In this document: positions 8,624-17,361 of the stretch, in pieces
Position numbering within the stretch: the stretch's first letter is position 1
Layout: every line of letters begins with the position of its first letter
Assembly (NCBI RefSeq): GCF_001269885.1
Contig: NZ_LHVH01000031.1
Location: forward strand, 79,460 to 143,459
Direction: 5' to 3'
Source: Pseudomonas kilonensis
GTDB lineage: Bacteria; Pseudomonadota; Gammaproteobacteria; Pseudomonadales; Pseudomonadaceae
Length of the DNA: 64,000 nt
Program-made: the position numbers and the translations under genes
Notes under the pieces: model-generated
What the model was told of the DNA's origin: nothing
The model's database searches: none
Seen by the model: only the letters and a program-made list of their open reading frames with translations

Positions 8624-9403
8624 ATGCTGATGGTGATTTCCCCCGCCAAGACCCTCGATTACGAAACACCGCCGGCCACCGAGCGCTTTACCCAACCGCA
8701 GTACCTGGATCACTCCCAGGAGCTGATCGAACAGTTGCGTGAACTCTCGCCGGCACAGATCAGCGAGCTGATGCACGTCTCCGACAAGATCGGCGGCCTC
8801 AATGCCGCGCGATTCGGCAGCTGGACACCGGCATTTACCCAGGCCAACGCCAAGCAGGCGCTGCTGGCCTTCAAGGGCGACGTGTACACAGGCCTCGATG
8901 CGCAAAGTTTTGGCGACGCCGATTTCGACTACGCCCAACAGCACCTGCGCATGCTCTCTGGCCTCTATGGCCTGCTGCGCCCATTGGACCTGATGCAACC
9001 CTATCGCCTGGAAATGGGCACGAAGCTGGCCAATGCCCGGGGCAAGGACCTTTATGCCTTCTGGGGCACGCGCATCAGCGAATGGCTGAACGAAGCCCTC
9101 GCCGACCAGGGCGATGATGTGCTGCTGAACCTGGCTTCCAATGAATACTTCTCGGCGGTCAAGCGCAGCGCACTGAAAGCGCGCGTCATCGATACCGAAT
9201 TCCGCGACCTGAAAAATGGCCAGTACAAAATCATCAGCTTCTACGCCAAGAAAGCCCGGGGCCTGATGAGTCGTTTCGTGATTCAGGAACGGATCAACGA
9301 CCCTGCGGCACTCAGCCAATTCGATGTACAGGGCTACCGCTTCAACGCCCAACAGTCGAGCCGGGACAAACTGGTTTTCCTGCGTGATCACGCCCCCGAA
9401 TAA
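8624..9403 (+). CDS. yaaA: Peroxide stress protein YaaA (DUF328 family)
   Basis: 259 aa, the normal length. The N-terminus MLMVISPAKTLDYETP matches the family opening (E. coli YaaA begins MLILISPAKTLDY). In E. coli YaaA lowers free intracellular iron during peroxide stress and binds DNA. The start is fixed by this match and by AAAGGAGA at 8609-8616. The upstream in-frame extension to 8465 runs through REP sequence and is not coding. It stands alone, with a hairpin after the stop. Confidence 0.93.
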   Translation: MLMVISPAKTLDYETPPATERFTQPQYLDHSQELIEQLRELSPAQISELMHVSDKIGGLNAARFGSWTPAFTQANAKQALLAFKGDVYTGLDAQSFGDADFDYAQQHLRMLSGLYGLLRPLDLMQPYRLEMGTKLANARGKDLYAFWGTRISEWLNEALADQGDDVLLNLASNEYFSAVKRSALKARVIDTEFRDLKNGQYKIISFYAKKARGLMSRFVIQERINDPAALSQFDVQGYRFNAQQSSRDKLVFLRDHAPE

Positions 9404-9419
9404 AGCATGACCTTATACC

Positions 9420-9436
9420 GCCCCCTGATCGGGGGC
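9420..9436 (+). terminator. Hairpin after yaaA
   Basis: GCCCCC-TGATC-GGGGGC, 16 bp after the yaaA stop. There is only TTCGATC after it rather than a T-run, so it may be a weak terminator or an mRNA-protecting hairpin. Confidence 0.5.
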
Positions 9437-10093
9437 TTCGATCATCTCCCTATTTGTCATCTTAGTTCCTCGCCCACTTCGCCAGTTTCATGGCGCCAAT
9501 AAATCGCACCACCCCTGCGCTAACTTTTCTTTCACTCGACACTCGTCAGTTTTTTGCGTAGTGGCACCGATTTTTTTCATCGGTAGTGGCACAAAACTAT
9601 CTACCCCTGCTAACTCCCCATTAATAAAGGCCGAAACGGTAAGTGCCATCATATTGAGGTCAGTGCCATCTTCGATAATATTTCGAAAAATTTCGAAAAT
9701 CGCGATGAGCGGATCGGAACTATGTGAAATTGCATGGCTCATACCATCCGTAACGATTCTCGGCGAGCGTGTACGAGATAACTTACAAAGGACATCGAAC
9801 GGATTAACCAAGTTGTCACGTCAACTTAGCGAAACGGTCGTCTAATTGGATCCACCCTTAAAAGGATGGGAGATAACGCACCATTGCTATCCCCTACAAG
9901 GCCAAGGCTGCGCCCCTATAACGTGCTCACCCGAGCACACAAGCTTCTGATTTTGTGGGCTTTTGCCAGGGATCAGAGGTGAGAGACTTTTTGCACGAGC
10001 GTTCTTGATTTACAGGGACTGGCTGCATAACAGGGCAGGTCATAACAACTAGGCCACATTGCGCACAACTTGAGTGCATTTATTTAGACACTC
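9437..10093. promoter_or_regulatory. Long algD upstream regulatory region with repeat cluster
   Basis: About 650 bp without a convincing gene and clearly more AT-rich than its surroundings. It contains TGGCAC twice on the plus strand (9562, 9587) and twice on the minus strand (9643-9648, 9663-9668). A CCGAT/ATCGG hairpin lies between the first two. TTTCGAAAA occurs twice exactly 10 bp apart (9681, 9691). At 9833-9843 ACGGTCGTCTA resembles the AlgR core CCGTTCGTC only partly. In P. aeruginosa the algD upstream region binds AlgR, AlgB and AmrZ over several hundred bp; a similar role is inferred. Confidence 0.6.
9717..9743 (+). promoter_or_regulatory. Possible distal AlgT/AlgU-type promoter
   Basis: GAACTA, 16 bp, TCATA: close to the AlgU (sigma-22) pattern GAACTT-N16/17-TCTGA. 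If used it would give an algD leader of roughly 460 nt. A long leader is known in P. aeruginosa. Weak on its own. Confidence 0.3.
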
Positions 10094-10122
10094 GGAACTT
10101 AGTATGCCTGCACACGGCACTG
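10094..10122 (+). promoter_or_regulatory. Probable AlgT/AlgU-dependent algD promoter
   Basis: GGAACTT at 10094-10100 is a full match to the -35 of AlgU promoters and to the -35 of P. aeruginosa algD. The -10 at 17 bp spacing (CACTG) is poor. The element lies about 115 bp upstream of the algD ATG. Confidence 0.5.
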
Positions 10123-10178
10123 TGGCGCCTGCATTCCACACTTCCGAGTGCTCGATGACCGCTGAACACTATTAACTC

Positions 10179-10191
10179 CGGCCATTTAATG
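10179..10191. promoter_or_regulatory. Palindrome GGCCATTTAATGGC upstream of algD start
   Basis: A near-perfect inverted repeat (GCCATT/AATGGC) 25 bp before the start codon. Its left half is the GGCCATT found in the AmrZ site of P. aeruginosa algD, so an operator function is possible but unproven. Confidence 0.35.
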
Positions 10192-10214
10192 GCATGAAAA
10201 CAGAGGTAAATGCG

Positions 10215-11531
10215 ATGCGCATTAGCATATTTGGTTTGGGTTACGTCGGTGCAGTATGTGCCGGTTGCCTGTCTGCACGGGGCCATGATGTAGTTGGCGT
10301 AGATGTCGCCAAAGACAAAATCGACATGATCAACGCCGGCAAATCGCCAATCGTTGAACCGGGTCTTGGTGAGCTGTTGGCGCAAGGCATTCAAACAGGC
10401 CGACTGCGCGGCACGACCAACTTCGCCGAAGCCATTCGCGATACTGACTTGTCGATGATTTGCGTCGGTACACCGAGCAAAAAGAACGGCGACCTGGAAC
10501 TGAACTACATCGAGGCCGTGTGCCGCGAGATCGGTTTTGTCCTGCGTGACAAGACCACCCGCCACACCATCGTAGTGCGCAGCACCGTATTGCCGGGCAC
10601 CGTGGCAAACGTTGTCATCCCGATCCTGGAAGACTGCTCCGGCAAGAAAGCCGGCGTCGATTTCGGTGTCGCAGTAAACCCTGAGTTCCTGCGCGAAAGC
10701 ACCGCGATCAAAGACTATGATCAACCGCCGATGACCGTTATTGGTGAGTTCGACACCGCCTCCGGTGACGTTCTGCAGTCGCTGTACGAAGAGCTCGATG
10801 CGCCGATCATCCGCAAGGACATCGCCGTCGCCGAGATGATCAAGTACACCTGCAACGTGTGGCATGCCACCAAGGTGACCTTCGCCAACGAGATCGGCAA
10901 CATCGCCAAGGCCGTCGGCGTCGATGGCCGTGAAGTGATGGATGTGGTCTGCCAGGACAAGACTCTGAACCTGTCCCAGTACTACATGCGCCCAGGCTTT
11001 GCCTTCGGCGGTTCCTGCCTGCCCAAGGACGTTCGCGCCCTGACCTACCGTGCCGGCTCCCTGGACGTGGAAGCGCCGCTGCTCAACTCGCTGATGCGCA
11101 GCAACGAATCCCAGGTGCAGAACGCCTTCGACATCGTTTCCAGCCACGACAAGCGCAAAGTCGCCCTGCTGGGCCTGAGCTTCAAGGCCGGTACCGACGA
11201 CCTGCGTGAAAGCCCGCTGGTAGAGCTGGCGGAAATGCTGATCGGCAAGGGCTTCGACCTGAAGATCTACGACAGCAACGTCGAATACGCCCGTGTCCAC
11301 GGTGCGAACAAGGACTACATCGAGTCGAAGATTCCTCACGTCTCGTCCTTGCTCAACGCCGACTTCGACTCGGTGATCGACAGCTCCGACATCATCATCC
11401 TGGGCAACCGCGACGAGAAGTTCCGCGCGCTGACCGAGAACGTACCGGAAGGCAAGCAGGTCATCGACCTGGTCGGCTTCATGTCCAAGGCCACCAACCC
11501 GAGTGGCCGGACCGAAGGCATCTGCTGGTAA
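10215..11531 (+). CDS. algD: GDP-mannose 6-dehydrogenase AlgD
   Basis: 438 aa. AlgD oxidises GDP-mannose to GDP-mannuronic acid with two NAD+, the committed step of alginate synthesis. It starts MRISIFGLGYVGAVCAG, with the Rossmann motif GxGYVG, and has the catalytic cysteine at 268 in GGSCLPKD, the same number as in P. aeruginosa. ATG 10215 is preferred over ATG 10194 because AGAGGT lies at 10202-10207 and the family begins at MRISI. It is the first gene of the alginate operon; the upstream AlgU-like element and repeats suggest envelope-stress control. Confidence 0.98.
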   Translation: MRISIFGLGYVGAVCAGCLSARGHDVVGVDVAKDKIDMINAGKSPIVEPGLGELLAQGIQTGRLRGTTNFAEAIRDTDLSMICVGTPSKKNGDLELNYIEAVCREIGFVLRDKTTRHTIVVRSTVLPGTVANVVIPILEDCSGKKAGVDFGVAVNPEFLRESTAIKDYDQPPMTVIGEFDTASGDVLQSLYEELDAPIIRKDIAVAEMIKYTCNVWHATKVTFANEIGNIAKAVGVDGREVMDVVCQDKTLNLSQYYMRPGFAFGGSCLPKDVRALTYRAGSLDVEAPLLNSLMRSNESQVQNAFDIVSSHDKRKVALLGLSFKAGTDDLRESPLVELAEMLIGKGFDLKIYDSNVEYARVHGANKDYIESKIPHVSSLLNADFDSVIDSSDIIILGNRDEKFRALTENVPEGKQVIDLVGFMSKATNPSGRTEGICW

Positions 11532-11622
11532 GTCTGTTTGCCGGCCGGGGCACGCCCCGGCCGGCCTTTCGCCTGCCTTAACCCATCGGGCCGCCCACAA
11601 GGCCCGCCCGAGATAGAGACGG

Positions 11623-13113
11623 ATGCAGATTATGCACAGGCTAAAGCACGGCCTGCTTCAGGCCGCCGGTTGGCTGTTTTACTTGAGTTTATTGATGGGC
11701 ATCGCCATGGCGCTGCCCACGTCCACGTTCGACTCCGATTCCAAGGACTTCATCTTCCTGATCGGCGCCGTGGGCATCTGGCGTTACTCCATGGGAGCAA
11801 CGCATTTCGTGCGCGGCATGATCTTCCTGTACATCGTCTACCCGCACCTGCGCCGCAAGGTACGCAAGCTGGGCAAGGCGGCGGATCCGTCCCACGTGTA
11901 CCTGATGGTCACCAGCTTCCGGATCGATGCGCTGACCACCGCCCAGGTGTATGGCTCGGTGATTCGCGAGGCCATCGAATGCGGGCTGCCCACCACCGTG
12001 GTCTGCTCCATCGTGGAAATGTCCGACGAACTGCTGGTCAAGAGCCTCTGGGCCCGCATGAACCCACCAGCGCGGGTCAAGCTGGACTTCGTGCGTATCC
12101 CTGGCACCGGCAAGCGTGACGGCCTGGCCTTCGGTTTCCGCGCCATCTCCCGCCACTTGCCGGACGACCGCGCCGTGGTGGCGGTGATCGACGGCGACAC
12201 CGTGCTCGCCGAAGGCGTCGTGCGCAAGACCGTGCCGTGGTTCCAGCTGTTCGGCAACGTCGGCGGCCTGACCACCAACGAGTTCTGCGAAGTGCGCGGC
12301 GGCTACATCATGAGCGAATGGCACAAACTGCGCTTCGCCCAACGGCACATCAACATGTGCTCCATGGCCTTGTCCAAGCGCGTGCTGACCATGACCGGTC
12401 GCATGTCGGTGTTCCGCGCCACCGTGGTCACCAACCCGGACTTCATCGCCGACGTGGAAAGCGACTCGCTGCAACACTGGCGCCTGGGCCGCTTCAAGTT
12501 CCTGACCGGCGATGACAAATCGAGCTGGTTCAGCCTGATGCGCCTGGGCTACGACACCTTCTACGTGCCCGATGCGGCGATCAACACCGTCGAGCATCCG
12601 CCGGAGAAGAGCTTCATCAAGGCCAGTCGCAAGCTGATGTTCCGCTGGTACGGTAACAACCTGCGGCAGAACTCCCGGGCACTTGGCCTGGGCATGAAGC
12701 GTCTGGGCCTGTTCACTTCGGTGGTGCTGTTCGACCAGCGCGTGTCGATGTGGACCTCGCTGCTGGGCCTGACCGTGGCCCTGATCGCCAGCTTCAAGTA
12801 CGGCACCGCGTTCATCCTGGTGTACCTGCTGTGGATCGGCATCACGCGGTTGCTGCTGACCCTGTTGCTGTCGTGCTCCGGACACCGGATCGGCCCAGCC
12901 TACCCGGCGATTCTCTATTACAACCAGATCGTCGGTGCCCTGGTGAAGATCTACGTGTTCTTCCGCCTCGATCAACAGTCCTGGACCCGCCAGCCCACCC
13001 ACCTGACCCGTGATCTCGCCAGCTTTCAACGTTGGTTCAACACTTGGTCGTCTCGGACCATGACCTTCTCCGCCGGCAGCATTTTTGTCGCCGTGCTGCT
13101 GACGATGGTCTGA
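11623..13113 (+). CDS. alg8: Alginate polymerase glycosyltransferase Alg8
   Basis: 496 aa, an inner-membrane family 2 glycosyltransferase that polymerises GDP-mannuronate into polymannuronate together with Alg44. There are two hydrophobic N-terminal segments (about 15-32 and 43-75), a cytoplasmic GT domain with the IDGDT metal motif (D190, D192) and TGDDKSSW, and C-terminal membrane helices from about 370. An in-frame ATG at 11632 gives the common family start MHRLKHGLLQ and may be the real one. It lies 91 bp after algD and 35 bp before alg44. Confidence 0.97.
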   Translation: MQIMHRLKHGLLQAAGWLFYLSLLMGIAMALPTSTFDSDSKDFIFLIGAVGIWRYSMGATHFVRGMIFLYIVYPHLRRKVRKLGKAADPSHVYLMVTSFRIDALTTAQVYGSVIREAIECGLPTTVVCSIVEMSDELLVKSLWARMNPPARVKLDFVRIPGTGKRDGLAFGFRAISRHLPDDRAVVAVIDGDTVLAEGVVRKTVPWFQLFGNVGGLTTNEFCEVRGGYIMSEWHKLRFAQRHINMCSMALSKRVLTMTGRMSVFRATVVTNPDFIADVESDSLQHWRLGRFKFLTGDDKSSWFSLMRLGYDTFYVPDAAINTVEHPPEKSFIKASRKLMFRWYGNNLRQNSRALGLGMKRLGLFTSVVLFDQRVSMWTSLLGLTVALIASFKYGTAFILVYLLWIGITRLLLTLLLSCSGHRIGPAYPAILYYNQIVGALVKIYVFFRLDQQSWTRQPTHLTRDLASFQRWFNTWSSRTMTFSAGSIFVAVLLTMV

Positions 13114-13148
13114 CCGGACTTGAATGAATTAACTAGGAAATCGCCCCT

Positions 13149-14318
13149 ATGAACACCGCCGTGAATGTCAACGTAGTGCATGAATCCGAAGCCCAGCGCC
13201 AACACGCCAGGGTCAAAATCCCGGCCAAGCTGCGCTTCTTCGGCCCTGACCGTACGCCGATGGAAGTCAAGGTCCTGGACCTGTCCGCCGGCGGCCTGAG
13301 CTTCAACGCCGGCCAGATGCCCCTCAAGACCGGGGAGTCCTACAAGGGTCGCCTGCAATTCGTCATCGACAACCTTGGCCTGGCCATGGACGTGGAATTG
13401 CAGATCCGTTCCTACGACCGCCAGACCGGCCGCACCGGTTGCCAGTTCCAGAACCTGGAGCCTCGGGACATCTCGACACTGCGTCACATCATCACCTCGC
13501 ACCTGGCCGGCGACATCGTCGGTGTCGGCGATGTGCTGGCGACCCTGCAGCGCGATAACTTCACCAAGGCCCGCAAGCAGAAAGACGAAAACGGTGGCAT
13601 GAGCGCCTTCGGTCGCCTGCGCGCCGTGACCTTCAGCCTGGGGATCTTCCTCGTTGGCCTGACGGCGTTCGGTTTCATCTTCAAGTCGGTGTACGGCATG
13701 TACTTCGTCAGCCACGCCCAGGCAGGCCTGGTGAACGTACCGGGCATGGCCATCACCATGCCGCGTGACGGCACCGTGCAGAGCCTGGTCAAGGCCGACG
13801 GCGTGGCCGCCAAGGGCGCCCCGCTGGCGACCTTCAGCACCAGCATGCTCGACGTGCTCAAAGGTCACCTGGACGACAACCAGTTGCAGCCGGCCAAGGT
13901 CGAGGAACTGTTCGGCAAGCAGATGACCGGCACCCTGACGTCTCCGTGCGACTGCATCGTGACCCAGCAGTTGGTGTCCGATGGTCAGTACGCCAGCAAG
14001 GGCGACGTGATCTTCCAACTGGTCCCACGGGGCACCGAAGCCAACGTCGAAGCGCGTTTCTCCTATCGCCAGTTCGGCGACGTGCGCCCAGGCACTGCGG
14101 TCAGCTTCCAGGTCGCCGGCGAAGACACCACCCGTACCGGCAAGATCGTCAGCAGCACCAGCCTGAAAAGTGCTGACCTGTCCTCCGATATCCGTGTCCT
14201 GATCCAGCCTGACGAACCCCTGGACAGCTCGCTGGCCGGCCGTCCGGTAGAAGTCACCAGCGACCGTGGCCCGAACCTGAACTGGCTGATCGACAAAGCC
14301 ATGGCCGTCGGTATTTAA
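13149..14318 (+). CDS. alg44: Alginate polymerase co-factor Alg44 (PilZ, c-di-GMP receptor)
   Basis: 389 aa. The N-terminal cytoplasmic PilZ domain has the c-di-GMP residues R17, R21, D44, S46 and G49 (QRQHAR and DLSAGG) at the numbers known from P. aeruginosa. A single membrane segment lies near 155-178, then a periplasmic HlyD-like adaptor domain. Binding of c-di-GMP switches on polymerisation by Alg8. The diguanylate cyclase later in the window could in principle supply the signal, but nothing in the sequence links them directly. Confidence 0.97.
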   Translation: MNTAVNVNVVHESEAQRQHARVKIPAKLRFFGPDRTPMEVKVLDLSAGGLSFNAGQMPLKTGESYKGRLQFVIDNLGLAMDVELQIRSYDRQTGRTGCQFQNLEPRDISTLRHIITSHLAGDIVGVGDVLATLQRDNFTKARKQKDENGGMSAFGRLRAVTFSLGIFLVGLTAFGFIFKSVYGMYFVSHAQAGLVNVPGMAITMPRDGTVQSLVKADGVAAKGAPLATFSTSMLDVLKGHLDDNQLQPAKVEELFGKQMTGTLTSPCDCIVTQQLVSDGQYASKGDVIFQLVPRGTEANVEARFSYRQFGDVRPGTAVSFQVAGEDTTRTGKIVSSTSLKSADLSSDIRVLIQPDEPLDSSLAGRPVEVTSDRGPNLNWLIDKAMAVGI

Positions 14319-14327
14319 GTCGAGGAT

Positions 14328-15839
14328 ATGCCCGTGATCACTCCACAAAACAACAATGCACCGCATTCCCTGTGGGAGCGAGCCTGCTCGCGATGGGATC
14401 GACGCGGTCTGTCTGGTACACCGAGCGGCCTGCATCGCGAGCAGGCTCGCTCCCACACAGGTTATGCGTTGTGTGCGCTGGCGCTGGCAGTCAGTCTTAG
14501 CGGTTGCGCCGGCCTGCCCGATCAACGCCTGGCCAACGAAGCCCTCAAGCGCGGCGACACGGCGCTGGCGCAGCAGAACTATCAGCAACTGGCAGACCTG
14601 GGCTACAGCGAAGCCCAGGTCGGCTTGGCCGACATCCAGGTGGACAGCCACGACCCCGAGCAGATGAAAAAAGCCGAGGCGACTTACCGCGCCGCGGCCG
14701 ATATCTCGCCACGGGCCCAGGCTCGCCTGGGTCGCCTGCTGGTAGCCAAGCCCGGTTCCACCGAAGCGGAAAAACACGAAGCCGAAGGCCTGTTGAAGAA
14801 AGCCTTCGCCAATGGTGAAGGCAACACCCTGATCCCGCTGGCGATGCTGTACCTGCAATATCCCCACAGTTTCCCGAACGTCAACGCCCAGCAGCAGATC
14901 AGCCAATGGCGCAGCGCCGGCTACCCGGAAGCGGGCCTGGCGCAGATTCTGCTCTACCGCACCCAGGGTACCTACGACCAGCACCTGGACGAAGTCGAGA
15001 AGGTCTGCAAGGCCGCGCTGGCGACCACCGACATCTGCTACGTCGAACTGGCCACGGTCTATCAGAAACGCGGCCAACCGGAACAGCAGGCCGCGTTGCT
15101 CAAGCAGATGCAGGATGGCCACGCCCGTGGCGTCGTGTCCGCCCAGCGCGTGGACAGCGTCGCCCGTGTCCTGGCCGATGCCAGCCTGGGCAAGCCCGAT
15201 GAAAAGACCGCCCAGTCGTTGCTCGAAGGCATCGCCCCGGGCTACCCCGCTGCCTGGGTCAGCCTGGCGCAACTGCTCTACGACTTCCCGGAACTGGGTG
15301 ACGTCGACAAGATGATGCAGTACCTGGAAAACGGCCGCGCCGCCGACCAGTCGCGTGCCGAACTGTTGCTGGGCAAGCTTTACTACGAAGGCAAGTGGGT
15401 CCCGGCCGATGCCAAGGTCGCCGAGGCGCATTTCCAGAAAGCCGTTGGCCGCGAAGTGGCCGCCGACTACTACCTCGGCCAGATCTATCGCCGCGGTTAC
15501 CTGGGCCAGGTCTACTCGCAAAAAGCCCTGGACCACCTGCTCAAGGCCGCCCGCAACGGCCAGAACAGCGCCGACTACGCCATTGCCCAGCTGTTCTCCC
15601 AGGGCAAGGGCACCAAGCCCAACCCGGTCAACGCCTATGTGTTCAGCCAGTTGGCCAAGGCGCAGAACACCCCGCAAGCCACCGAGCTTGCCCAGACCCT
15701 CGAAGCACAATTACCGCCGCAGCAACTTGCACAAGCGCAACGCCTGCTACAACAAGAGCAGGCCATTCGCGGCTCGATGAGCCCCGATACGCTGGAACTG
15801 CAAGCCCTAAAAGAAGATGACGGCGAGGAACCTCTATGA
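14328..15839 (+). CDS. algK: Alginate lipoprotein scaffold AlgK with in-frame REPIN in its leader
   Basis: 503 aa as read. AlgK is an outer-membrane lipoprotein of Sel1/TPR-like repeats that localises the AlgE porin and links it to AlgX. The mature part from CAGLPDQRLANEA onward is normal. The 5' end is not: bases 14367-14462 are a REP inverted pair read in frame, adding about 31 residues before the hydrophobic segment ALCALALAVSLSGC. This puts the lipobox cysteine at residue 60 instead of about 25-30. No ATG lies between the REPIN and the hydrophobic core; a TTG at 14469 would remove all positive charge. GTG 14334 is an alternative start with a better-spaced GAGG. The stop overlaps the algE ATG (ATGA). 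Confidence 0.92.
   Translation: MPVITPQNNNAPHSLWERACSRWDRRGLSGTPSGLHREQARSHTGYALCALALAVSLSGCAGLPDQRLANEALKRGDTALAQQNYQQLADLGYSEAQVGLADIQVDSHDPEQMKKAEATYRAAADISPRAQARLGRLLVAKPGSTEAEKHEAEGLLKKAFANGEGNTLIPLAMLYLQYPHSFPNVNAQQQISQWRSAGYPEAGLAQILLYRTQGTYDQHLDEVEKVCKAALATTDICYVELATVYQKRGQPEQQAALLKQMQDGHARGVVSAQRVDSVARVLADASLGKPDEKTAQSLLEGIAPGYPAAWVSLAQLLYDFPELGDVDKMMQYLENGRAADQSRAELLLGKLYYEGKWVPADAKVAEAHFQKAVGREVAADYYLGQIYRRGYLGQVYSQKALDHLLKAARNGQNSADYAIAQLFSQGKGTKPNPVNAYVFSQLAKAQNTPQATELAQTLEAQLPPQQLAQAQRLLQQEQAIRGSMSPDTLELQALKEDDGEEPL
14367..14462. repeat. REPIN inside the algK coding sequence
   Basis: CCTGTGGGAGCGAGCCTGCT (14369-14388) and its inverse ending near 14461, in the GAGCGAGCCTGCTCGCGATG variant. 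The whole pair is open in the algK frame, with no stop codon and no frameshift. Confidence 0.93.
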
Positions 15840-17335
15840 AGCTTTTGAAGCTCAATCCTTTTGTGCAGGCTGGTATTGGCCTGTCGTTTGCCCTGTTGTG
15901 GTCCAGCCCGAGCCTGGCGGCCCTGACTGACACCAAGAATTTCGGCCTGGAAGTGAAAATCACTGGCCAGTCCGAAGACGACCGCGACCTCGGCACCCAG
16001 AGCGGTGGCGACGTCAACGGTGTCGGCCTGGACCTGCGTCCCTGGGTCTACGGTGAAAGCGAAAGCGGCGCCTGGAGCGCCTACGCCATGGCCCAGGCCG
16101 TGACGTCCAGCGATATCATCGAGACCGACACCCTGCAACAGTCCGATGACAGCACCCAGCAAACCGACAGCGGCGATCGCGAAGCCAAGAAAAGCTACCT
16201 GGCCATGCGCGAGTTCTGGATCGGCTACCGTGGCCTGACCCCCTACCCGGGCGAGCAATTGAAGTTCGGTCGCCAGCGCCTGCGCAATGACGACGGCCAA
16301 TGGCGCGACACCAACATCGAAGCCCTGAACTGGACCTTCGACACCACCTTGCTGCGGGCCAACCTCGGCGTGGCCGAACGGTTCAGCGAATACCGCACCG
16401 ACCTCAAGGAATTGTCCCCCCAGGACAAGGACCGCCTGCACGTCTTTGGCGACGTGGGCTACCAGTGGATGCCAGGCCAGTGGGCCGGGATCCGTGCCCA
16501 CCACTCCCATGACAATGGCAGCCTCGATTACCCGACCCCGGGCGAAGCCACCGACACCCTGGACAAGACCGAGAACGGTGACTTGACCTGGCTGGGCCTG
16601 GAAGCCAACAGCGACGCCTACAACTGGCGCAACACCAACACGGTCAACTACTGGGCCAGCCTCACCGGCATGACCGGCGACCGTGACACCGTCAACCCGC
16701 TCAACGCCGACGGCACGCGCCCAACAGAAGCCAAGCACAGCGATGACGTGGACGGCTGGGCCACTGATTTGGGTATCCGCCTGCGCCTGGACCCGCAATG
16801 GCAAGTCGGTGCGGCCTATGCCCGCGCCAGCGAGGACTACGAACAGAACGGCCTGCAAAGCAACCGCTCGAACTTCACCGGCACGCGCTCGCGGGTCCAT
16901 CGTTTCGGCGAAGCGTTCCGTGGCGAAATGGCCAACACCCAGAGCGCCAGCCTGTTCGGTTCCTGGCAGTTGCGTGACGAATACGACGCCAGCCTTGTGT
17001 ACCACAAGTTCTGGCGCGTGGACGGCAACAAGCCGGTGGGCAGCAACGGCATCAACGCTGTGGAAAACAACACCGACGACGTGACCGGCGCGATCCTGTC
17101 CACCTCGTCCCTGCCACTGCGCGACGGTAACAAGGACCTGGGCCAGGAAGTCGACCTGGTCGTCACCAAGTACTTCAAGCAAGGCCTGCTGCCCGCCGCG
17201 CTGAGTCAGTCCATTGATGAGCCGTCGGCGCTGGTGCGCTTTCGTGGCGGCGTGTTCAAGCCAGGCGACGCTTACGGCAAAGAGGTCGATTCGTACATGC
17301 ATCGCGCCTTTGTCGACGTGATCTGGCGCTTCTGA
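15836..17335 (+). CDS. algE: Alginate export porin AlgE
   Basis: 499 aa, an outer-membrane beta-barrel that exports alginate. It has a signal peptide (cleavage near residue 24 after SPSLA), beta-strand-rich repeats with many aromatic and acidic residues, and the C-terminal phenylalanine (DVIWRF) typical of barrel proteins recognised by the Bam machine. Its start overlaps the algK stop by ATGA and its stop overlaps a possible algG start. Confidence 0.97.
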   Translation: MKLLKLNPFVQAGIGLSFALLWSSPSLAALTDTKNFGLEVKITGQSEDDRDLGTQSGGDVNGVGLDLRPWVYGESESGAWSAYAMAQAVTSSDIIETDTLQQSDDSTQQTDSGDREAKKSYLAMREFWIGYRGLTPYPGEQLKFGRQRLRNDDGQWRDTNIEALNWTFDTTLLRANLGVAERFSEYRTDLKELSPQDKDRLHVFGDVGYQWMPGQWAGIRAHHSHDNGSLDYPTPGEATDTLDKTENGDLTWLGLEANSDAYNWRNTNTVNYWASLTGMTGDRDTVNPLNADGTRPTEAKHSDDVDGWATDLGIRLRLDPQWQVGAAYARASEDYEQNGLQSNRSNFTGTRSRVHRFGEAFRGEMANTQSASLFGSWQLRDEYDASLVYHKFWRVDGNKPVGSNGINAVENNTDDVTGAILSTSSLPLRDGNKDLGQEVDLVVTKYFKQGLLPAALSQSIDEPSALVRFRGGVFKPGDAYGKEVDSYMHRAFVDVIWRF

Positions 17336-17361
17336 TGCAAATGGCCATGGGAGTGCCCGAT

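Noticed and set aside
9833..9843. Possible AlgR binding site ACGGTCGTCTA
   Set aside because: Only about 8 of 11 bases fit the P. aeruginosa site, which is not enough to call it as its own feature. It is mentioned only inside the regulatory region.
9488..9845. Two short overlapping frames on opposite strands (107 and 94 codons) upstream of algD
   Set aside because: Neither has a good ribosome binding site or a recognisable domain, and both lie in the repeat-rich regulatory DNA. A small gene cannot be fully excluded.
10080..11600. A 506-codon minus-strand frame opposite algD
   Set aside because: AlgD is unmistakable on the plus strand; the opposite frame shows no motif.
13026..15710. A very long minus-strand open frame opposite alg44 and algK
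   Set aside because: It mirrors two certain alginate genes. Long antisense frames are common in high-GC DNA with strong third-position bias, and the translated sequence has no family features.
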